Positions 38,157 through 45,902 of a stretch of 64,000 bases of DNA are shown piece after piece. Source of the stretch: Chloroflexota bacterium. GTDB lineage: Bacteria > Chloroflexota > UBA11872. How positions within the stretch are numbered: the first letter of the stretch is position 1; every line of letters starts with the position of its first letter. The stretch is from positions 62,001-126,000 of the forward strand of contig JAJEDE010000015.1 in NCBI GenBank assembly GCA_022821645.1, written 5' to 3'. The notes under the pieces are model-generated. The model worked only from the letters and a program-made list of their open reading frames with translations, had not been told where the DNA came from and made no database searches. A program made the position numbers and the translations under genes.

Positions 38157-39295
38157 CGTCCCGCGGCCCCCTTTTCGAGTCGCTTCGCCGGCGCATCGCC
38201 GCCGAGGGCCCGATTTCGTTCGCGGACTTCATGACGTCGGCGCTCTACGACGAGCGCCACGGCTTCTACAGCCGCGCGCCGTCCCGAGCCGGCGACTACT
38301 TCACCAGCGTCACCGTGCACCCGACGCTCTTCGGCACGCTCCTGGCGCGGCATCTCGACGACGTGTGGACGGCGCTTGGTGAGCCTCGACCATTTCGGGT
38401 CGTGGAGCTTGGCTGCGGGGACGGCACGCTTGCCGGGCAGATTGTGTCCGCCGCCCGGGGACGCCCATGGCGCGAGCACCTCGCCTACGTGGGCGTCGAG
38501 CGCTCCGCCCAAGCGCGAGCGCGGGCCCGGACGCAGGTTCCGACGGCTACGTTCACGGCATCGTTGGACGCCATCGATGCCGGTCCGACGGCCGCGTTTC
38601 TCAGCAACGAGCTGTTCGACGCCCTGCCCGTGCGGCTGCTGCAACGCGACGGCGGCGACTGGGTCGAGTTGCGGGTGGGCATGAGCGACGATTCCCTGGC
38701 CCTCGAGCCATTCCGCGCGGATGTCGAAGCCATGGCTTATGCGCGGCGCTATGGCAGTGACGTTCCAGACGGCGGGATCATCGAGATGCGCGAGGGAGTG
38801 GCCGGCGTCTATGCAGACGTCCGTCGCATCGCCCGCCGATGGGTCATGACGAGCATCGACTACGGAGGCCTCGCGACCGAGATGCACGGCCCGCGCTTCA
38901 ATCAGGGAACGCTGCTGGCGTACCGCCAACACCGCGCCTCGGAGGACGTGTTGGCCGATCCCGGTTCCTCCGACCTGACGGCGCACGTAAACTTCTCCGA
39001 ACTCATCGACGCGGGCGCGCGCGCTGGCGCGACGGCGGCGCTCTTGGGCACGCAGGGAGACTTTCTGACGGCACTGGGAATCGGCGAGCATTTGCCGGCG
39101 GTGCAGCGCCGTCCGGACCTTTCGGTCGCGGACTACACGCGTGAGCGCGAAGCCGTTTTTCAGCTTGTGTCCCCCACCGACCTTGGAAGGTTTCGCGTGC
39201 TGGTGCAGGCTCGCGATGCAGTGATCGACCGATTGCGTGGAGTGCCGGCAGCCGCGGCCACGCCACAGCCCGCCACCGGGAAGGACGACGGATGA
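38156..39295 (+). CDS. MidA/NDUFAF7-type SAM-dependent methyltransferase
   Basis: Related to the arginine methyltransferase that helps assemble respiratory complex I in mitochondria; bacterial function is less clear. Motifs: GPISFADFMTSALYDERHGFYS near the start, GDYFTSVTVHPTLFG, the SAM loop VVELGCGDGTLAGQI, and FLSNELFDALPV. Family members begin about where ACG 38156 lies, overlapping the upstream stop as TAACG. No ATG, GTG or TTG is nearby; the nearest canonical upstream codon is GTG 38096, 61 bp inside the previous gene. I give the ACG position (379 residues) as the likelier start, by inference. Confidence 0.85.
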   Translation, partial: TSRGPLFESLRRRIAAEGPISFADFMTSALYDERHGFYSRAPSRAGDYFTSVTVHPTLFGTLLARHLDDVWTALGEPRPFRVVELGCGDGTLAGQIVSAARGRPWREHLAYVGVERSAQARARARTQVPTATFTASLDAIDAGPTAAFLSNELFDALPVRLLQRDGGDWVELRVGMSDDSLALEPFRADVEAMAYARRYGSDVPDGGIIEMREGVAGVYADVRRIARRWVMTSIDYGGLATEMHGPRFNQGTLLAYRQHRASEDVLADPGSSDLTAHVNFSELIDAGARAGATAALLGTQGDFLTALGIGEHLPAVQRRPDLSVADYTREREAVFQLVSPTDLGRFRVLVQARDAVIDRLRGVPAAAATPQPATGKDDG

Positions 39296-40707
39296 CGACA
39301 CGGACCGAAACGGACCCCCTGGGCGATCTGGAGGTTCCAGCCGGCGCGCTCTACGGCGTGCAGACGCAGCGCGCGGTTGAGAACTTCGACATCAGCGGCA
39401 TCGGACCGCACCCGGCGTTCATTTGGGCGACGGTGGTGGTGAAAAAGGCTGCGGCCATTGCCCACCGGCGCACCGGCCGGCTCGACGCCACGCTGGCGGA
39501 CGCCATCGTGCAGGCCGCGGACGAGGTGCTGACGGACGGGCTGCACCAGGACCAGTTCGTCGTGGATGTCTTCCAGGCCGGGGCCGGGACCTCGCACAAC
39601 ATGAACGCGAACGAGCTGCTCGCCAACCGCGCCAACGAGCTATTGGGCGGCGAGCGCGGCGCCTACGCGCCGGTGCATCCCAACGACCACGTGAACATGG
39701 CCCAGTCGACCAACGACATCATCCCCACGGCCATTGCCCTGGCGGCGCTGAAGCTATTGCAGGACCTGTATGTGTCGCTGGACGGCCTGGCCGACGCGTT
39801 CGACGAGAAGGCGCGCGACTGGGACGGAATCGTGAAGTCGGGCCGAACCCACTTGCAGGACGCGACGCCGGTGCGCCTGGGCCAGGAGTTCGGGGCCTAC
39901 GCGGAGGCCATCCGCCGCGACGCGGCGTTCATTCGCGACGCCGAGACACAGGTCCAGGAGCTCAGTCTGGGCGGCACCGCCGTCGGCAGCGGCCTGAACG
40001 CGGAGCCCGAGTACCAGGTCGAGGTCATCGACGTCATCGGCGAGGTCACGGGACTCGACGTGCGACGCGCGGAAAACCTCTTCTACTCGATGCAGAGCAT
40101 GTCGCGGTTCGCCATGTTGTCCGGAGCGCTGCGCGCGCTGGCCATCGACCTGAGCCGCATCGCCAACGACTTCCGGCTGCTGGCGTCCGGCCCCCGCACG
40201 GGCATCTCCGAACTGCGGCTGCCGGCGCTGCAGCCGGGGTCGTCGATCATGCCCGGCAAGGTCAACCCGGTCATGGCCGAATGCATGAACATGGTCTGCT
40301 TCCACGTGTTCGGCAACGACGCGGCCGTCCAATGGGCCGCCGAAGCCGGGCAACTGGAGCTGAACGTGATGATGCCCTGCATCGCCTACAACCTGTGCCA
40401 GTCCCTCGAGGTCTTGACTAACGCCACGCGGGCGTTCGACACCCGCGCCGTCCGCGGGTTGGAGGTGGACGAGCGGATGCTGCGCTACTGGCTGGAGCGG
40501 AACACCATGCTGGCGACCGCGCTCGCACCGCGCATCGGCTATGCGGCCGCCGCCGAAATCGCCAAGGAGGCCGTCGCCACCGGCGAAGGCGTGCCGGAGG
40601 TCGCGGCGCGGCTCACCGACATCCCTGCCGACGAGCTGGCGGAGGCGCTCGATCCAACGCCCATGACGGAGGCCGGCGTGCGCGCGGGCGGCGGCGGAGG
40701 CGGCTAG
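39292..40707 (+). CDS. Class II fumarase/aspartase family lyase
   Basis: A 471-residue member of the superfamily that includes fumarase C and aspartase. It has VFQAGAGTSHNMNANE, PNDHVNMAQSTND, SGRTHLQDATPVRLGQEF and the signature loop GSSIMPGKVNPVMAE. The AGAGTSHNMN and LQDA elements look aspartase-like, while GGTAVGSGLN looks fumarase-like, so I do not choose between aspartate ammonia-lyase and fumarate hydratase. It overlaps the methyltransferase stop by 4 bp. The protein ends in an unusual run of six glycines. Confidence 0.9.
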   Translation: MTTRTETDPLGDLEVPAGALYGVQTQRAVENFDISGIGPHPAFIWATVVVKKAAAIAHRRTGRLDATLADAIVQAADEVLTDGLHQDQFVVDVFQAGAGTSHNMNANELLANRANELLGGERGAYAPVHPNDHVNMAQSTNDIIPTAIALAALKLLQDLYVSLDGLADAFDEKARDWDGIVKSGRTHLQDATPVRLGQEFGAYAEAIRRDAAFIRDAETQVQELSLGGTAVGSGLNAEPEYQVEVIDVIGEVTGLDVRRAENLFYSMQSMSRFAMLSGALRALAIDLSRIANDFRLLASGPRTGISELRLPALQPGSSIMPGKVNPVMAECMNMVCFHVFGNDAAVQWAAEAGQLELNVMMPCIAYNLCQSLEVLTNATRAFDTRAVRGLEVDERMLRYWLERNTMLATALAPRIGYAAAAEIAKEAVATGEGVPEVAARLTDIPADELAEALDPTPMTEAGVRAGGGGGG

Positions 40708-40734
40708 CGTCTCGTTCGATTTGAGCCGGTGCCG

Positions 40735-40757
40735 TTCGTGGTGAGCCTGTCGAACCA
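40735..40757. repeat. Dispersed TGAGC-TGTCGAA palindromic element, second copy
   Basis: TTCGTGGTGAGCCTGTCGAACCA shares the frame TTCGT-nn-TGAGC-n-TGTCGAA with the loop element of the hairpin at 19301-19358. The variable bases still pair with each other (GGT with ACC here, CCT with AGG there). That paired change shows the fold is kept. It lies 30 bp past the lyase gene. Confidence 0.6.
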
Positions 40758-40852
40758 CAAGCGGCGCCGGCGCCGCGCAGACCGGGATTGGCCCATGCCC
40801 AGGTGATCCGCGAAGAACATTCCAAAATTGTGGCGGCGAACGCCGCATCCCG

Positions 40853-40861
40853 TGGTACTGT
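40853..40861 (+). promoter_or_regulatory. Extended -10 promoter of the RRM protein gene
   Basis: TGGTACTGT has the TGn extension followed by TACTGT (four of six). The -35 region is poor (TTGTGG is 22 nt away). Start would be near 40868, leaving an untranslated leader of about 120 nt. The leader holds the hairpin GGTTCC-GCGT-GGAACC (40875-40890). Confidence 0.4.
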
Positions 40862-40962
40862 TTGCGCAGTGTCGGGTTCCGCGTGGAACCTGCAACGTTG
40901 GATTCTTGGCTGCGACCGCGGAGTGTGCGGCGGGCAAGGTTGGCGGATCAGGCGAGCGTCGC

Positions 40963-40992
40963 ATGAGTTCCGCGGAAGGTTTAGCTGGATGA
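40963..40992 (+). other. Possible nine-codon leader peptide overlapping the RRM gene start
   Basis: ATG at 40963 opens the frame MSSAEGLAG and its TGA overlaps the RRM start as ATGA. The ribosome site of the RRM gene (GGAAGG, 40975-40980) lies within it. The leader ATG itself has only a weak ribosome site, so translation is uncertain. Confidence 0.3.
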
Positions 40993-41354
40993 ATATCTTT
41001 GTTGGCAATCTGCCGTTCGTGACGACCGATGACGAGCTTCACGAGCTCTTCGCACGATACGGCGAGATCACTCGAGCCACCGTGATCAAGGACCGCGTGA
41101 CCGGAAAGTCGCGCGGTTTTGGCTTTGTCGAGATGATGGACGACGAGATGGCTCGTCAGGCCATCGAGGCCCTCAACGGCTCCGACCTCATGGGTCGCGC
41201 GCTGACCGTGAACGAGGCGCGCCCGCGCGAGTCTCGCCCGCGTAGCGGTGGCTACGGTGGTGGCGGCGGCGGTGGCGGCTACGGCGGCGGCGGCGGTGGC
41301 TACGGCGGCCGTGGCGGTGGCGGTGGCGGCTACGGCGGCGGCGACCGCTACTAG
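40989..41354 (+). CDS. Glycine-rich RNA-binding protein (single RRM domain)
   Basis: A 121-residue protein. The RRM fills residues 1-80 with RNP2 IFVGNLPF (3-10) and RNP1 KSRGFGFV (40-47), both intact with their aromatic residues. Residues 87-121 are a low-complexity tail of glycine and tyrosine with one RGG-like spot. Similar proteins in cyanobacteria and other bacteria are cold-induced RNA chaperones. The long leader before ATG 40989 fits cold-shock type control. GGAAGG 8 nt upstream supports the start. Monocistronic, with a hairpin downstream. Confidence 0.93.
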   Translation: MNIFVGNLPFVTTDDELHELFARYGEITRATVIKDRVTGKSRGFGFVEMMDDEMARQAIEALNGSDLMGRALTVNEARPRESRPRSGGYGGGGGGGGYGGGGGGYGGRGGGGGGYGGGDRY

Positions 41355-41398
41355 GCGGCTAGCTCCGTCGGGCCACGAGCCCGACTGACATCTGATTC

Positions 41399-41425
41399 GG
41401 AAGCGCCGGCACGTCCGGCGCTTCC
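41399..41425. terminator. Hairpin between convergent genes
   Basis: GGAAGCGCCGG (41399-41409) and CCGGCGCTTCC (41415-41425) are exact complements around a 5 nt loop. It lies between the RRM gene and the converging FAD-oxidoreductase gene, whose stop is 5 bp away, so it can serve both strands. No T-tract. Confidence 0.65.
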
Positions 41426-41430
41426 GGCCG

Positions 41431-42933
41431 TTAAGCGACCCCCAGCTCCGCCAGGCGGGGCGACTCGCCCAGGTAGTACCCGACGTCAACCAGCGCGCGC
41501 TGCAGCCGACGGATGTCGACGTGACGCGGCGGCACGCCCTCGGCCACGGCCCGAGCCGCGGCCATGCCCGCCACGCCGCCAGTCACCTTGGCGATCCAGC
41601 GCCAGCGCAGGCTGGCCGTACGGTCCCGGCCAATGGAGCGTCCCGCCGCCAGCATGCCCTCCACGCCTTGGGGCAGGAACTGGCCCAGCGGCATGTCGAA
41701 GTGGTGGCCCTCTTCGCGCTCGCGCAGGTTGACCAACTGGCGGGTGCGCCCATCCTTGCGCACCGAGTCGTCGTAGCGGTAGAGCGTGGTCAGCACGTGC
41801 ACTACGTCGTCAAATCGCCGCTCCGCCACGATGTCGTCGCGGCTGAGGGTGTAGTCGGGGACGATGGTGCGGCTCCAGCGCGTGCCCATGTAGGGCGCGA
41901 TCTGGCTGACGCGGGCGTTCTCGAACCCTGGCACGTGCCGCTTGTAGAACTCGATGGTGTCGTACGCGTGCAGCCGGGCCGAGGACTCGATGGTTGACCG
42001 CTCGATCGCGTTCAGCGCCGACAGGGTGTGATCCGGCCAGCGCGTTTCGATGGTTGTCACGTCCTGATCGTGGGTAGCGAACGGGATCTTGTAGGCATGC
42101 GCGCCGCCCGGGATTGAGGCCACGTACTTGTACTCGCCGGACTCCCAGTCGGCCATCATGAACGGCAGCAGCTCGCGCGGATAGTTGGCCCAGACGCGCT
42201 CGAGGGCGACGAACAGCACCTCGTCCACCCAGCGCTGTTCCTCGTCGCTCAGCGGCTTGTCGCGCTCGGCCGCGCGGAACTCCTCGTAGGTCTCCCAGTC
42301 CACGTCCTCCACTCGGAAGAACAGCCCGAAGCCGGCTTCGGCGCTGGCAAAGGCATCCTCGGTCTCGGCACCGGCCGCGGCGGCCACGTCGGCTTCGCCG
42401 GTGGTGTCGATGACGACCTTGGCCGTGATCGCCCGCCGGCCTTCACCGGTCTCGAAAATCACGCCCCGAACGTGGCCGTCCTCAACGATCGCTCCGGCCA
42501 CGGTGGTGGACAACAGCAGGGAGACGTCCAGGTCGCGCAGACGCTGCAGGGCCAGCCGCTGGAACTCGTTGCGGTCGATGACGGGAATGTGCGCCATGCC
42601 GTCCCAGCGCCAGGGCACGTTGTCGCCGCCGCTGATGAAGTCGAAGGTCTTGATGCCGCCGCGCGCGTCCAGACGGTCCAGGAAGTCGCCCACCTGGCCG
42701 CCCAATCCGCGGTCGTGCTGCTGCGGCGCTTGCCAGAGGTCGTGGCGCGAGCCAAGCCCCGGCCCGTAGTTGCCGCCCACGGCCGAGTACTCGTCCACCA
42801 GCGTGGTACGAGCCCCCGCCGCCGCGGCCTCCAGCGCCGCGTACAGCCCCGAAATGCCCGCCCCCGCCACCAGCACCTCGGTGTCATGCAACACCGGCAC
42901 GTCACGCGCCGGTTCATGGATCACATTCGCCAC
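41431..42933 (-). CDS. FAD-dependent oxidoreductase (FAD_oxidored family)
   Basis: A 500-residue flavoprotein. The Rossmann motif EVLVAGAGISGLYAALEAA opens the FAD domain, AKVVIDTTGEADVAAAAGAE is the second FAD-contact region, and GMLAAGRSIGRDRTASLRWR is the C-terminal contact typical of the FAD_oxidored group. Substrate is unknown; such enzymes occur in secondary and carbohydrate catabolism in this kind of genome. GTG 42933 has GAGAGG 6 nt upstream. Single gene, convergent with the RRM gene and divergent from an ABC exporter. Confidence 0.87.
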   Translation of the reverse strand: MANVIHEPARDVPVLHDTEVLVAGAGISGLYAALEAAAAGARTTLVDEYSAVGGNYGPGLGSRHDLWQAPQQHDRGLGGQVGDFLDRLDARGGIKTFDFISGGDNVPWRWDGMAHIPVIDRNEFQRLALQRLRDLDVSLLLSTTVAGAIVEDGHVRGVIFETGEGRRAITAKVVIDTTGEADVAAAAGAETEDAFASAEAGFGLFFRVEDVDWETYEEFRAAERDKPLSDEEQRWVDEVLFVALERVWANYPRELLPFMMADWESGEYKYVASIPGGAHAYKIPFATHDQDVTTIETRWPDHTLSALNAIERSTIESSARLHAYDTIEFYKRHVPGFENARVSQIAPYMGTRWSRTIVPDYTLSRDDIVAERRFDDVVHVLTTLYRYDDSVRKDGRTRQLVNLREREEGHHFDMPLGQFLPQGVEGMLAAGRSIGRDRTASLRWRWIAKVTGGVAGMAAARAVAEGVPPRHVDIRRLQRALVDVGYYLGESPRLAELGVA

Positions 42934-43051
42934 GGCGGACCTCTCTCATGACTGTCGGCTGCGGCGCGAGTCCGGCGCCGAAGTTCGTCTGGCCGGGCAC
43001 GGTAGCAGAGAGGGGCTCGCGGGAACTCATGGTCGAACGTGGCGCCTGACT

Positions 43052-43080
43052 TTGTGCGCGGCCCTGGTCGCTTCTGTAAG
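43052..43080 (+). promoter_or_regulatory. Weak candidate promoter of the ABC exporter operon
   Basis: TTGTGC (43052-43057), 17 nt spacer, TGTAAG (43075-43080). Both hexamers are only partly consensus, but spacing is ideal and the site is 100 bp before the ATG at 43184 within a 250 bp gene-free gap. Confidence 0.3.
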
Positions 43081-43183
43081 GGAAGTCTCAACAGCGACCG
43101 CTCGCATGCGTCATGATCTGCCGGTTGCCAAGCGAGGGCCGGCTCAGGGCGGACGCCGACCGGAGACATTACAGGAGCAGAGG

Positions 43184-44209
43184 ATGACCAACGGTCCGGC
43201 GGTCCTGGTGGAAGGACTGGGCAAGACCTATCCAGGGGGCGTGCGCGCCGTGGACGGGATCGACTTTGAGGTGGAGCGCGGCGAGTTCTTCGGCTTCCTG
43301 GGGCCGAACGGCGCGGGCAAGACCACCACCATCAAGATCCTGGCCACACTGCTGCCCAAGTCGGAAGGGCGCGTGGAGGTGGCCGGCCTGGACGTGACCC
43401 GCGATCCAAAGGCGGTGCGGCAGGCCATCGGCGTGGCGCTGCAGGAAGTCGGGCTAGACGATCTCTCGAAGGGTCGCGACTTCCTGGAGCTGCAAGGACT
43501 GCTGTACGGGCTGTCGCGCGCCGAGGCTCGGAGCCGGGCCGCTGAACTGCTGGAGCTTGTAGGCCTGTCGTCGGTGGCCGACCGGCGCGTGGGGTCCTAC
43601 TCCGGTGGGATGCGACGCCGGATCGACCTGGCCGGGGCCCTGATGCACAACCCCGGGGTGCTCTTCCTGGACGAGCCGACCACAGGGCTGGACCCCCAGA
43701 GCCGGATTGCCGTCTGGGAGCACCTTGAAGAGCTCAACGCCCAGGGCGTCACGATCTTCCTGACCACCCAACACATGGACGAGGCCGACCGGCTCTGTCG
43801 GCGGCTGGCGATCATCGACCACGGCCGCCTGGTCGCGGAAGGTTCGCCGGCGGAACTGAAAGCCGGCGTGGGCGGCGACATCGTGCACGTGGCTTTTGAC
43901 TCGAACACTTCTGCCGACGGCAGCTTGGACGCTGCCCTGGCGGCCGTGCGCGACCTGCCGGGAGTCACGCAAGCGGACATTGCGGAGGGTGGCCTGACCG
44001 CCACCGTCAGCGACGGCGGAGCCGCCGCGCCCGCCATCATGAGCGCGTTTGCCGAAGCCGACTTTTCCATCGCCAACCTGTCCATCACCCGCCCATCGCT
44101 GGATGACGTCTTCCTGCAACACACCGGCCGCCAGATTCGCGACTCGGACGCCGACGGCGACGCGGAAGACCGCGTGTGGAGCCAGTGGATGGGCGTGAAC
44201 CGGAGGTAA
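43184..44209 (+). CDS. ABC-2 exporter ATP-binding protein (DrrA type)
   Basis: A 341-residue ATPase. Walker A GPNGAGKTTT, signature YSGGMRRRIDLAGAL, Walker B VLFLDEPTTGLDPQSR and the H-loop region LTTQHMDEADRLC are of the daunorubicin-resistance DrrA/multidrug type. The C-terminal regulatory tail (about 230-320) is also DrrA-like. ATG 43184 follows AGGAG with 7 nt spacing; an upstream open frame is not coding. The permease gene overlaps or directly follows, so this is an efflux pair of unknown cargo. Confidence 0.94.
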   Translation: MTNGPAVLVEGLGKTYPGGVRAVDGIDFEVERGEFFGFLGPNGAGKTTTIKILATLLPKSEGRVEVAGLDVTRDPKAVRQAIGVALQEVGLDDLSKGRDFLELQGLLYGLSRAEARSRAAELLELVGLSSVADRRVGSYSGGMRRRIDLAGALMHNPGVLFLDEPTTGLDPQSRIAVWEHLEELNAQGVTIFLTTQHMDEADRLCRRLAIIDHGRLVAEGSPAELKAGVGGDIVHVAFDSNTSADGSLDAALAAVRDLPGVTQADIAEGGLTATVSDGGAAAPAIMSAFAEADFSIANLSITRPSLDDVFLQHTGRQIRDSDADGDAEDRVWSQWMGVNRR

Positions 44210-44214
44210 TGCCA

Positions 44215-44979
44215 ATGCTGATCCTGCGCGAGAGCTATTTCATCTACGTCCGCAACCTGAAAACCTGGCTGGCGCAGCCCTGGATGATCGTGGCGGCGGT
44301 GCTGTCGTCCGCTTTCATGTTCCTGTTCTTCGGCGAGCCGTTGCGCGGCATCACGGCGCTGCCCGGCTTTCCGGCCGACGACTACCAGGCCTTTCTGGCC
44401 GCCATGGTGATCGTGATGGCCGTGGTCTTCAGCGGCAGCGACATGGCGATGGTGCTGCTGACGGACATGATGTCGGGCTACGTGGACAAGCTGCTGCTGT
44501 CGCCGGTGAACCGCTTCTCGATCCTGCTGGGCACGCTGCTGATCGGCGGCACGCGGGCCATGGCGCAGGTGCTGGCGATCATCCTGGTGGCCACCGCCAT
44601 CGGCGTCCGCTTCGAGGGCGGAGTCCTTGGCATCCTCGGCGTCATCGTGGGCACCACGCTGCTGGGCGTGGCGATGGGCTGCGTGGGGCTGATTGTGGCC
44701 ATGCGCACCCGCAGCGTGCAGGTGACGGTCAACAGCTGGCTGCTCTTCATGCCGCTGGCGTTCCTGACCTCGGCCTTCATGCCGCGCGACCTGCTGACCG
44801 GCTGGTTCCAGGTGGCCGTTGGGCTGAATCCCATCGAGTACATCATGGTCGCCGTGCGCGCCGTGATCATCGAAGGTTGGGTCTGGGACAGCATCCTGCC
44901 CGGCATCTGGATCCTGCTGGCCACCACTGCGGTGCTGGTTGGCGCGGCGACCTACGAGTACCGGCGGGCGACGAACTGA
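44215..44979 (+). CDS. ABC-2 type exporter permease
   Basis: A 254-residue permease with about six helices, starting LILRESYFIYVRNLKTWLAQPWMIV and including the family loop FSGSDMAMVLLTDMMSGYVDKLLLSPVNR. A late motif NPIEYIMVAVRAVII is typical of DrrB-like proteins. Two ATGs are close (44209 and 44215); GGAGG at 44202-44206 gives 8 nt spacing to 44215, so I prefer it. Partner of the preceding ATPase. Confidence 0.92.
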   Translation: MLILRESYFIYVRNLKTWLAQPWMIVAAVLSSAFMFLFFGEPLRGITALPGFPADDYQAFLAAMVIVMAVVFSGSDMAMVLLTDMMSGYVDKLLLSPVNRFSILLGTLLIGGTRAMAQVLAIILVATAIGVRFEGGVLGILGVIVGTTLLGVAMGCVGLIVAMRTRSVQVTVNSWLLFMPLAFLTSAFMPRDLLTGWFQVAVGLNPIEYIMVAVRAVIIEGWVWDSILPGIWILLATTAVLVGAATYEYRRATN

Positions 44980-45046
44980 GGATTTGCCTGAGGCATTCTG
45001 ACGTCGTCCCTGCCGCCCCAGCACCGAACTTGGAGGAATCTCGCCA

Positions 45047-45382
45047 ATGACCGCCAGTCGCATGCGCGCGAACATGACCCCCGCGCACCCCGGCGACTTT
45101 GTCCGCACGGAGGTCATCGAGGAATTGGGACTCAGCGTGACGAAGGCAGCCGAGATCCTTAGCGTGCGGCGGGCGACGCTTTCTGACCTGCTGAACGGAC
45201 GCGCCTCGCTCTCGCCGGAAATGGCGCTGCGCATCGAGAAGGCATTCGATGTACGCATGGACCTGCTGCTGCGAATGCAGGCGTGGTACGACGCCGCGCA
45301 GATGCGCGCCCGAGGCAGCGAAGTCAGCGTTCGGCGCTACCAACCCGCCCAAGCGTCGGTTTCGCCGCGCTTGGCGAAATGA
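45047..45382 (+). CDS. HigA-family antitoxin (XRE), no toxin partner
   Basis: A 111-residue helix-turn-helix protein of the HigA addiction-module antidote type: AHPGDFVRTEVIEELGLSVTKAAEILSVRRATLSDLLNGRASLSPEMALRIEKAF. ATG 45047 has GGAGGA upstream. HigB toxins normally precede higA, but the 67 bp before this gene and the ABC permease leave no room for one. It probably regulates transcription on its own, or is a remnant. Confidence 0.87.
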   Translation: MTASRMRANMTPAHPGDFVRTEVIEELGLSVTKAAEILSVRRATLSDLLNGRASLSPEMALRIEKAFDVRMDLLLRMQAWYDAAQMRARGSEVSVRRYQPAQASVSPRLAK

Positions 45383-45464
45383 GGATCTGGACCAGTGTGG
45401 TACTGATCGGGAGCCGGCGAGGAGTCGGCGTCCCGAAGTGCCCTATCGAGAAAGCCTGGCGCGG

Positions 45465-45488
45465 GTAAGCGATCTCGAGACCGCTCAC
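45465..45488. repeat. 24 bp imperfect palindrome between two facing higA genes
   Basis: GTAAGCGATCTC/GAGACCGCTCAC is symmetric at 10 of 12 base pairs around a CTCGAG centre. It lies in the 144 bp between the 3' ends of the two antitoxin genes. It could be a DNA-binding site for a dimeric XRE protein, or a shared transcription end. Confidence 0.45.
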
Positions 45489-45526
45489 GCCTTCACCCAT
45501 CTACCTGAACGATGTGATGGCACGGC

Positions 45527-45811
45527 CTATCCGGCCGCGTATGCCGTCACTTTCTGCAGGCGGTGGGCCAGCCGGTCTTCGGCAGTCTCCAGGTCGTACT
45601 GAGTCTGGAGCCCCATCCAGAACGCGGCTGAGTTCCCGAAGAAGCGCGCGAGCAGTAACGCCGTCTCAGCCGTGATGGCTCGCTGGCCATGCACGATCGC
45701 GTGAATCCGGCGTGGATCGACGCCAATGCCCTTGGCCAGCCGGTACTGGCTGAGAGTGAGCGGCCGCAGAAACTCCTCGTTCAGGATCTCGCCCGGGTGG
45801 ATAGGAGCCAT
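45527..45811 (-). CDS. HigA-family antitoxin (XRE), no toxin partner
   Basis: A 94-residue HigA-like protein: MAPIHPGEILNEEFLRPLTLSQYRLAKGIGVDPRRIHAIVHGQRAITAETALLLARFFG. ATG 45811 gives the exact family start; the frame is open to 45883 but that part does not match. No HigB gene fits in the 90 bp between it and the upstream oxidoreductase stop. It converges on the other higA and differs from it in sequence, so the two are not a recent duplication. Confidence 0.87.
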   Translation of the reverse strand: MAPIHPGEILNEEFLRPLTLSQYRLAKGIGVDPRRIHAIVHGQRAITAETALLLARFFGNSAAFWMGLQTQYDLETAEDRLAHRLQKVTAYAAG

Positions 45812-45902
45812 CCTGGCCGGCTGCCGAGCAGCCGCCGAGTTACTCGGTCCCTTCACGTTGTTCACGTCGTGCCCCACCGGCAAGTCCGAGGACTCACCCT
45901 CT

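Noticed and set aside
41249-41351. Tandem GGC/GGT repeats as a possible CRISPR or satellite
   Set aside because: In frame with the RRM gene and fully explained by its glycine-rich tail; no spacer-repeat structure.
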